A DNA stretch of 5,769 nucleotides from Actinomycetes bacterium (lineage in GTDB: Bacteria; Actinomycetota; Actinomycetes; Streptosporangiales; Streptosporangiaceae). Below the pieces are notes generated by a model. The model ran no database searches. It was not told the origin of the DNA and saw only the letters and a list, made by a program, of their open reading frames with translations. The translations under genes were made by a program, and so were the position numbers. The stretch is taken from contig JAOPYP010000326.1 in assembly GCA_025964635.1 (NCBI GenBank), forward strand, positions 1 through 5,769. The letters run 5' to 3'. Positions 1 through 4,450 of the stretch are shown one piece after another (position 1 is the first letter of the stretch; each line of letters opens with the position of its first letter).

Positions 1-869
1 GTGGACTGGCTGTCCCGCGCGGCGGCGACCTCGAGGCCGGGGCCGTGGGCGTCCTGGGGCATGTGCAGCACCCAGCCGGGCCGGATCAGGCTGGCGATGG
101 TGAGCCGGGAGCCGTCCGGCTGGACCCGGCCGGAGTTCAGCTCGAAGATCTCCCGGTACCGGCGGCCGTCGCCCAGGTACTTGTGCGCGATCTCCCACAA
201 GCTCTCGTGGAACCGGCCTACCGGCGGCTTCACCACATAGAGTTTCGCGGCCCGCGGCGAGGGGGCGACTTGCGGCGGGCCGGCCAGTCCCGGCGGGCTG
301 GCCGGTCCCGGACTGGCCGATCCAGGGCTGGCCGATCCCGGGCTGGCCGGTCCCGCCGGGCTCGCGTTGTGGCCGCCCGGCGGGGTGGTGCTGGTGGCAG
401 CGGGCCGGCTGCCGCCGCCGGTGACCGAATGCGCCGCGGGCGGGGCCTGGTGCGCCAGGGCGGGTGAGAGTGCGGTGGCGGCCGCGAAGACCAGCAGGGC
501 CGCGGTGACCAGCTGGTGCACGAGCGCCTGGGTACCCCCGGCCAGCGGGACCCGCCGCGGCATCCCGGCGTTGCGCACCGCGGCCCGGACCTCGGCGATC
601 ACGCACCAGACCAGCTGAATCCAGGCCAGCCAGACCAGCACGGACAGCACCTTCAGGATCGCGGGGACATCCAACTGGTGGGTGAGCAGGGTCAGCGAGG
701 GCATCGTGCGCGGAACCGGCAGCCCGAACACGGTGATCAGCGCGAACGGCACCCCCGCGGTGAGGGCGGCCAGCGCGGCGATGGCCAGCAGCCCGATCAG
801 CAGGTCGCCGGCGGAACGCCGGGGCCGCCGGGCGGTGGACCGCCGGACGCGGGTCATGGGCGGCGCCAT
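1..869 (-). CDS. Membrane protein with LysM domain, 3' end outside the window (partial)
   Basis: The frame is open from an ATG at 869 to the left edge with no stop, giving 289 residues. The start overlaps the stop of the TadG-like gene as TGATG, which suggests translational coupling; a G-run lies about 10 bases upstream. A second in-frame ATG at 857 is possible. After a basic N-terminus there are three likely membrane segments (about residues 22-50, 70-93 and 115-139). A Pro/Ala/Ser-rich linker with a pentapeptide repeat follows (about 150-205), then a LysM-like domain (about 209-270) with YVVKPP, SLWEIAHKYLGDGRRYREI, FELN and IRPGW. LysM domains bind N-acetylglucosamine polymers such as peptidoglycan, so an envelope-anchoring role is inferred. 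From memory, actinomycete Tad loci often carry long LysM proteins that end in a BTAD-type domain; whether this one does cannot be seen. The LysM call is strong and the cellular role is inference. Confidence 0.85.
   Translation of the reverse strand, partial: MAPPMTRVRRSTARRPRRSAGDLLIGLLAIAALAALTAGVPFALITVFGLPVPRTMPSLTLLTHQLDVPAILKVLSVLVWLAWIQLVWCVIAEVRAAVRNAGMPRRVPLAGGTQALVHQLVTAALLVFAAATALSPALAHQAPPAAHSVTGGGSRPAATSTTPPGGHNASPAGPASPGSASPGSASPGPASPPGLAGPPQVAPSPRAAKLYVVKPPVGRFHESLWEIAHKYLGDGRRYREIFELNSGRVQPDGSRLTIASLIRPGWVLHMPQDAHGPGLEVAAARDSQS
277..354 (-). repeat. 15-base tandem repeat encoding the Pro/Ala/Ser linker of the LysM protein
   Basis: Four adjacent 15-base units lie at 295-309, 310-324, 325-339 and 340-354. 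On the plus strand they follow GGGCTGGCCGRTCCC with one or two changes each. A further degenerate unit at 277-291 is set off by three extra bases. Because 15 is a multiple of three, the reading frame is kept, and each unit adds a G(P/S)ASP pentapeptide (about residues 173-192) between the third membrane segment and the LysM domain. Copy number could therefore change linker length without breaking the gene. Confidence 0.85.
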
Positions 870-1354
870 CAGCAGACCGCCCCCCGGACGATGCCGCACT
901 CCGCGGTCGCCGTTTCACGGGCAGTCTCGGTGAAGCTGCCCAGGATCCCGGCGACGAGCGGCTGGGTGGTGATCGTCACCGCGACCGTGGCGGTCTGCGT
1001 CCCGGCGGTAGCGACGCAGCTGGTCATGGTGGCGCCGGTGACCCGGTCCACCCCGGTGCTGTCCCGCTGGCTGTAGGCGCTGACCAGATTGGCCGCGAGC
1101 CCGCAGGCACCGGGCCCGATCGCCGCGACCCCGCCCGCCCGCAGCCCGGCCACGTCGATGTTGCCCGCCGCGGCCCGGGCGGCCTGCTCGGCGATGTCCG
1201 CGGCCCGTTCCTTCGCGTTCATGGCGATACCACCGTCCACGATCAGTGCGGTCAGGAAGATAACGGCGACGGCGAAGACCACCGTGAACACGGCGACTGA
1301 GCCCCGCTCGCGTTGCTCCTCAGGCCCCGCCTGGAGCAGCATCACCGCTCTCAT
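869..1354 (-). CDS. TadG-like pilus assembly protein
   Basis: This encodes 161 residues from an ATG at 1354. The start overlaps the stop of the preceding TadE-like gene by four bases (ATGA), with GGAG about 8 bases upstream, which decides the start against longer in-frame extensions into that gene. An in-frame ATG at 1342 is an alternative. The N-terminal pattern is typical of TadG-like proteins: a short basic or polar stretch ending RERGS, one membrane segment at about residues 19-42 (VAVFTVVFAVAV onward, ending VDGG), then an Ala-rich helix (AKERAADIAEQAARAAAGN). The remainder should be extracytoplasmic. It holds four cysteines (84, 113, 153, 161) that could form disulfides. It has the RGS of the pseudopilins but Phe where they have Glu at +5, so processing by the prepilin peptidase is doubtful. 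It is much shorter than TadG proteins that carry a von Willebrand A domain. The likely role is in pilus assembly at the membrane; the exact function is unknown. Confidence 0.8.
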   Translation of the reverse strand: MRAVMLLQAGPEEQRERGSVAVFTVVFAVAVIFLTALIVDGGIAMNAKERAADIAEQAARAAAGNIDVAGLRAGGVAAIGPGACGLAANLVSAYSQRDSTGVDRVTGATMTSCVATAGTQTATVAVTITTQPLVAGILGSFTETARETATAECGIVRGAVC

Positions 1355-1902
1355 CCGATCCGCTCCACGAAGGCGTCCAGCGGCGCCACCGCCCGGCCGG
1401 AGAAGACCATGGCCGGGTTGAAGCCGAGCACGGTGAAGGGGCTCATGTTCACGTCGCACTGGACGGTCACGGTCACGTCGCCGCCCGCCACGGCCAGCTG
1501 GCCGACGGCCGGGAAGCCCGTCACCAGGGCCTGGATGCTGCGCGCGGCGCACCAGCTCGTGGCGCCCAGGTCGGCCTGGGCCGCCTGCAGCGCCAGCTGG
1601 CTGGCCTGGGCCGGTGAGATCGCCAGCGACGCGGCCCGGGCGGCGTCGCGGGCCGCGCCGTCCAGGTGCCCCTGCGCCTCCACGACCCGGCCGCCCGCGC
1701 CGACCAGCAGCAGCAGGCCGATCAGGCCGGGGGCGATGACCACGAGCTCGACCGACATGGACCCGCGCTGGCCCGCTCCCGGCCGCCGGCCACCCCGGAA
1801 TGGCCCTCCGCCCCGGAATCGCCCCCCGCCCCGGAATCGCCAGCCGCCCCGTAATGCCCCGGCGGGTCCTGGTGCCCCGGCGTGCTGCCAGCAGGTCATC
1901 AT
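1351..1902 (-). CDS. TadE-like minor pseudopilin with Arg/Gly-repeat leader
   Basis: This encodes 183 residues from tandem ATGs at 1902 and 1899. The first overlaps the preceding stop as ATGA and the second as TGATG; no clear Shine-Dalgarno is visible, so coupling is likely. The protein starts MMTCW, followed by a long basic segment with a hexapeptide repeat (RFRGGG-like, about residues 15-38). A prepilin-type site follows: GQRG47 then SMSVE, with Glu at +5, leading into a membrane segment (about 53-70) and an extracytoplasmic part of about 110 residues with two cysteines (118, 149). The G-xxxx-E plus hydrophobic helix layout is that of the TadE/TadF family, which a Tad prepilin peptidase processes to form minor pilins. 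The helix after the membrane segment (EAQGHLDGAARDAARAAS) is also typical. Leu17 is encoded by TTA, rare in such GC-rich DNA. The family call is firm; its role in the fibre is inferred. Confidence 0.85.
   Translation of the reverse strand: MMTCWQHAGAPGPAGALRGGWRFRGGGRFRGGGPFRGGRRPGAGQRGSMSVELVVIAPGLIGLLLLVGAGGRVVEAQGHLDGAARDAARAASLAISPAQASQLALQAAQADLGATSWCAARSIQALVTGFPAVGQLAVAGGDVTVTVQCDVNMSPFTVLGFNPAMVFSGRAVAPLDAFVERIG
1793..1864 (-). repeat. 18-base tandem repeat within the TadE-like gene leader
   Basis: Four 18-base units lie head to tail at 1793-1810, 1811-1828, 1829-1846 and 1847-1864. On the plus strand the first three begin CCCCGGAAT and the fourth CCCCGTAAT; the second half of each unit is more variable. 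They keep frame and encode hexapeptides of the RFRGGG/PFRGGR type. All of the repeat lies upstream of the predicted prepilin cleavage site at Gly47, so it would be in the cytoplasmic leader and not in the mature pilin. Confidence 0.85.
1852..1854 (-). promoter_or_regulatory. In-frame TTA leucine codon (possible bldA-type control point)
   Basis: Codon 17 of the second TadE-like gene reads GCA TTA CGG on the minus strand. It is the only in-frame TTA I found in the window. In Streptomyces and some relatives, the rare TTA codon is read by the developmentally expressed bldA tRNA. If the host has that system, synthesis of this pseudopilin, and through coupling of the TadG-like and LysM proteins, could be tied to development. 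The codon is seen directly; the regulation is inference. Confidence 0.35.
1887..1901 (-). repeat. 15-base direct repeat, copy 1, at the start of the second TadE-like gene
   Basis: GCCAGCAGGTCATCA on the plus strand is identical to 2396-2410. On the minus strand it reads TGATGACCTGCTGGC, covering the start codon and MTCW. The same sequence at the same place in two adjacent, related genes fits tandem duplication. Confidence 0.7.
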
Positions 1903-2408
1903 CCGCAACCGTTCTGGGCCGCGGGCCGGAAGCATTCCACGGGGCCGCCGGCGGTGGCGGATATGGTGAGGTGGAGCCCGAAGAACGGAAATACCGAATA
2001 GCCCAGCGGTCCGCTCACGGTGACGAACACATTTGTCGCCGGGTCGCCGTAGGCATGCGGCCGCACCTTGCTCAGCAGATGCGTGTGCAGGTTCCCGTAA
2101 TATTGCGCGGCAGCATTCTGCGCGGCGCCCATCCAGCCGGAGTTGATGGCGGCCTCTTCCCGGGCTACGAGCGCGCCCGCCTGGGCCGACGCGAGCGCCG
2201 CCTGCCGCGCGTTGAACCACAACCCGAACTGCAGGATGAGCATGCAGATCATCATCAGGCCGGGGGCCAGCACGGCGAGTTCGACCACGTTGGAGCCGCG
2301 GTCGGAGCGCACCGGGCCGGTACGCACCGCCCGCAGCGCGCGGGCCGTCCGGCCCCGCGGCACAGGGGCCCCCCGGCCCGGCAGCACACGGGCCCGCCAG
2401 CAGGTCAT
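1899..2408 (-). CDS. TadE-like minor pseudopilin
   Basis: This encodes 169 residues from an ATG at 2408. A GTG at 2411 directly before it, and another at 2420, are in frame. I prefer 2408 or 2411 because GAGGAGG at 2429-2423 is only two bases from 2420 but 11 to 14 bases from the other two, and because the downstream paralogue also begins MTCW. A basic leader (about residues 1-38) ends in a prepilin-type site, DRG38 then SNVVE, with Glu at +5. It is followed by a membrane segment (about 43-65) and an Ala-rich helix (NARQAALASAQAGALVAREEAA). The extracytoplasmic part has NSGW, GPLGYSVFPFFGL and a Cys-containing C-terminus (C159, C168). This is the layout of TadE-type minor pilins, membrane proteins processed and built into or around the Flp fibre. 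The stop overlaps the next start by four bases. The family call is firm; the specific role is inferred. Confidence 0.85.
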   Translation of the reverse strand: MTCWRARVLPGRGAPVPRGRTARALRAVRTGPVRSDRGSNVVELAVLAPGLMMICMLILQFGLWFNARQAALASAQAGALVAREEAAINSGWMGAAQNAAAQYYGNLHTHLLSKVRPHAYGDPATNVFVTVSGPLGYSVFPFFGLHLTISATAGGPVECFRPAAQNGCG

Positions 2409-2410
2409 CA
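2396..2410 (-). repeat. 15-base direct repeat, copy 2, at the start of the first TadE-like gene
   Basis: This is identical to 1887-1901 and sits at the equivalent place, spanning the ATG and the MTCW codons of the first TadE-like gene. The two copies are about 509 bases apart. Confidence 0.7.
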
Positions 2411-2422
2411 CGGTGGCCACCG

Positions 2423-2429
2423 CCTCCTC
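2423..2429 (-). promoter_or_regulatory. Ribosome binding site GAGGAGG for the first TadE-like gene
   Basis: GAGGAGG on the minus strand overlaps the stop codon of the Flp-like gene. It is too close to the GTG at 2420 for normal initiation, and slightly far but usable for GTG 2411 or ATG 2408. It therefore argues for the shorter form of the protein. Confidence 0.6.
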
Positions 2430-2637
2430 AGCCGTGGATCTGGGCGCTCTCGGTGGTGACGAAGTTCTTGATGACGAGCAGCAGCGCGGCCGCGATGCCG
2501 AGAATGACGGCGGTGATAATGGCCAGTTCCACCGCGGACGCGCCCGCGTCCTTATCGCGGGCCGCCGCCCGGAGGTAGCCCAGCCGGTCGCCGAGGACGG
2601 CCCTGAGAACCGTTATTGCCGTGGTCAGATACGTCAT
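2428..2637 (-). CDS. Flp-like type IVb prepilin (candidate major pilin)
   Basis: This encodes 69 residues from an ATG at 2637, with GGAGG four bases upstream. The first 32 residues are a basic leader (MTYLTTAITVLRAV onward) ending RDKDAG. The predicted prepilin peptidase cut is after Gly32, followed by ASAVE with Glu at +5 as in Flp pilins, and a hydrophobic helix (about residues 38-56, LAIITAVILG onward) with a short polar tail. The mature product would be about 37 residues, in the range of the very small Flp pilins. In Tad systems this type of protein polymerises into the fibre on the TadB/TadC platform. Position +6 is Leu instead of the usual aromatic residue of classical Flp. Its place between tadC and the tadE-like genes fits a pilin or pseudopilin. 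It could alternatively be a minor pseudopilin, with the main pilin encoded elsewhere. Confidence 0.75.
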   Translation of the reverse strand: MTYLTTAITVLRAVLGDRLGYLRAAARDKDAGASAVELAIITAVILGIAAALLLVIKNFVTTESAQIHG

Positions 2638-2678
2638 CGTGCCTCCATCGTGTGGTTAGTCGGCTTTACGCGGCGGGG
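2638..2678 (-). other. 41-base gap between tadC and the Flp-like gene
   Basis: This is the longest non-coding stretch in the window and the only junction without overlap or very tight spacing besides the short Flp/TadE gap. It holds the GGAGG site of the Flp-like gene (2646-2642). I see no hairpin followed by a T-run, so no terminator is supported, and no convincing -35/-10 pair. It is somewhat richer in A and T than its surroundings. Confidence 0.6.
2642..2646 (-). promoter_or_regulatory. Ribosome binding site GGAGG for the Flp-like gene
   Basis: GGAGG on the minus strand (within TGGAGGCACG) precedes the ATG at 2637 by four bases. It is a strong Shine-Dalgarno match that gives the gene its own initiation instead of reliance on coupling to tadC, as expected for an abundant pilin. 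Confidence 0.6.
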
Positions 2679-3584
2679 TCATGCGTTCAGCAGCACCCCC
2701 ACTACCGGGTAGGTAAGGAAAATCAGGAATCCGGCGCACAGCAGCATCTGGGCCACCAGCATCGACTGGGATTTCTCGCCGGCCTGACCCTCGAGGTCAG
2801 CGAGCTCCCGGCGGCGCAGGCTGGCCGCCCGGGCGCTCAGCGACTGACGGACCTTCGCGCCGTCGTCGGCGACCAGGCTGAGCGCGGCGGCCAGGTCGCG
2901 GAGTTCCTCGACCCGTACCTCCTCGCCGAGCAAGCCCAGGGCCTGCCACGGTGTCTGGCCGCTGATCCGGGCGTTGGCCAGCGCGTCCCTGATCCGCCAC
3001 AGGGCCCAGCCGGACCCGATCTCGCTCGCCGCCATCAGCGCTTCGGGCACGCCCCGCCCACCGGACAGGTTCATCGAGACCAGATCGAGGAAGGCGCCGA
3101 TCGCGTGCCGGAAGTCGCGCCGCCTGGTGTCCGCGTTCCGCCTGACCTCCAGGTCGGGCAGGAAGAAGAAGACCGCGGCCAGGGCCAGGCCGAACCAGAC
3201 CGGCAGGATGAACGACACGTGGAACCCGGCCGCGCTCGCCGCGAGCAGGAACAGGGGACCGGTGAGGAACCCCAGCAGGGTCAGCAGGACCTTCGTGGCC
3301 AGGTAGTTCTCGAACGACTTCCCGATCAGTGACAGGTTGGCCCGCAGCGACGGGAACTGCCAGCCCTGCTCGGCGCAGAACGTGGCCAGGACCCGGCCCA
3401 GCCGCCGCCTGAACTCGCTCTCCCGGTCGTCCACCACCTGGCGGACCGCCCGGCTCATCGGCGGCCGCACCGCGTCGAACGCGGCGATCTGCCTGGCCAG
3501 GCTCATCCGCCGCGGCACCAGGGCGATGAGGAGCAGGAAGAGGCCGAGGCCGGCCACGGCCCCCAGGGCCAGGACCGCGATCAT
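2679..3584 (-). CDS. tadC: TadC-like type II/IV secretion platform protein (T2SSF domain)
   Basis: This encodes 301 residues from an ATG at 3584 that overlaps the tadB stop as ATGA, with GGGGAG about 8 bases upstream. Longer in-frame versions would run into tadB without need. Likely membrane segments are at about residues 4-23, 97-116, 121-143 and 275-297, with the T2SSF (GspF) domain from about 160 to 290. Recognisable stretches are FRHAIGAFLDLVSMNLSGG, PEALMAASEIG, LANARISGQTPWQALGLLGEE and LRDLAAALSLVADDGAKVRQSL, followed by ELADLEGQAGEKSQSMLV near the last membrane segment. This is the usual TadC architecture. With TadB it forms the inner-membrane platform on which the CpaF ATPase acts to assemble pilin. 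The length is normal for the family and no damage is visible. TadB and TadC are related, so the assignment rests on gene order and on this C-terminal pattern. Confidence 0.92.
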   Translation of the reverse strand: MIAVLALGAVAGLGLFLLLIALVPRRMSLARQIAAFDAVRPPMSRAVRQVVDDRESEFRRRLGRVLATFCAEQGWQFPSLRANLSLIGKSFENYLATKVLLTLLGFLTGPLFLLAASAAGFHVSFILPVWFGLALAAVFFFLPDLEVRRNADTRRRDFRHAIGAFLDLVSMNLSGGRGVPEALMAASEIGSGWALWRIRDALANARISGQTPWQALGLLGEEVRVEELRDLAAALSLVADDGAKVRQSLSARAASLRRRELADLEGQAGEKSQSMLVAQMLLCAGFLIFLTYPVVGVLLNA

Positions 3585-4450
3585 GACCCGTCTCCCCGCC
3601 CGGCGAGCAGGCGCTCTGGCGCATCGAACGTGGCCAGCCTGCGCATCCACAGGAAGCCCGCCGCGTACAGGGCCACGACGACCACCAGCACCAGCTGGCC
3701 GGCGGGGCTGTCGTAGACGTGCACGTAGCCGGGGTTGAGCACGGCCAGCCCCAGGGCCAGGCCGACGGACACCAGCACCACGATCTGCGCGCTGCGCCGG
3801 GTGGACCGGCGCTCGGCGTTGATCTTCCGGCGCATGTCGAGTTCCTCCCGGACCGCCCCGGAGAGCGCGCCGAGCAGGTCGCGCAGGCCGGGTCCGCGCA
3901 GCCGCGCGTTGATGATCAGCGCGCCGATGATCAGGTCCGCGCTCGGGTCGTCCAGGTCATCCGCGAGCCGGTGCAGCGCTTCCGGCATCGGCACCCGGGT
4001 GTGCAGCTGGTCCACCAGCCGGGCCAGCGGCTCCTGCAGGGATGGCGCGGCCACCCTGAGCGACGAGGGAATGGCCTGCTCCAGGCCGACGGCCCCGGCG
4101 ATGGTGTCCCGCAGCGACTCGGTCCAGGTGGCCAGGGCTTCCAGCCGCGCCATGGCCCGCCGCTCCCCCGCCGCGCCGCCGAGCGTCCGCCACGCCAGCA
4201 CCAGCAGGGCCAGGCCGATCCCGGCGACGATCCACCGGGTGGCGAGCAGGGTGAGCGCGCCGGTGAGCAGGGCGAGCGCCCCGCGGGTCCCGGCGATCTC
4301 CCGGAGCTGCCGCTCCAGCCGCGTGGACCGGCCGCCCGGCGGCCGGGGCGGCAGGCCGTGGACCGCCGTGACGAGCAGGAGCAGCCCCGCCCCAGCCAGC
4401 GCGCCGGCCACGAGGGCGAGCAGCGGGGCGCCGGACAGCAGGCCGTTCAC
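3581..4450 (-). CDS. tadB: TadB-like type II/IV secretion platform protein (T2SSF domain)
   Basis: This encodes 289 residues from a GTG at 4450 that overlaps the cpaF stop as GTGA; a G-run (GGGGGGCG) just upstream can serve as ribosome binding site. Likely membrane segments are at about residues 8-28, 58-88 (one or two passes), 222-238 and 251-268. The T2SSF domain lies at about 105-235. It shows the typical ARLEALATWTESLRDTIAGA and GLEQAIPSS, the LHTRVPMPEALHRLADDLDDPSADLI region, and a GPGLRDLLGALSGAVREELDMRRKINAERRST-type basic segment before the third membrane region. TadB is the partner of TadC in the inner-membrane platform of the Tad secretion machine. The order cpaF-tadB-tadC with four-base overlaps supports coordinated synthesis of one complex. 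No key region appears to be missing. Confidence 0.92.
   Translation of the reverse strand: MNGLLSGAPLLALVAGALAGAGLLLLVTAVHGLPPRPPGGRSTRLERQLREIAGTRGALALLTGALTLLATRWIVAGIGLALLVLAWRTLGGAAGERRAMARLEALATWTESLRDTIAGAVGLEQAIPSSLRVAAPSLQEPLARLVDQLHTRVPMPEALHRLADDLDDPSADLIIGALIINARLRGPGLRDLLGALSGAVREELDMRRKINAERRSTRRSAQIVVLVSVGLALGLAVLNPGYVHVYDSPAGQLVLVVVVALYAAGFLWMRRLATFDAPERLLAGRGDGS

Noticed and set aside
1355..1552. Longer N-terminus for the TadG-like protein starting at 1552
   Set aside because: The extra 66 residues are an out-of-frame reading of the TadE-like gene, rich in Arg, Gly and Pro. The ATG at 1354 has GGAG at good distance and a four-base overlap.
1793..1864. CRISPR-like array
   Set aside because: The 18-base units are directly adjacent with no spacers and encode an in-frame hexapeptide repeat, so this is a coding tandem repeat.
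2702..2712. Short inverted repeat CTACC-G-GGTAG near the end of tadC
   Set aside because: Five-base arms with a one-base centre, inside a coding region and without a T-run, are too small to support a terminator or operator.
3585..3650. Longer N-terminus for TadC starting at 3650
   Set aside because: It would overlap tadB by 70 bases and adds an Arg/Ala-rich stretch unlike the family. The ATG at 3584 has a good ribosome binding site and an ATGA overlap.
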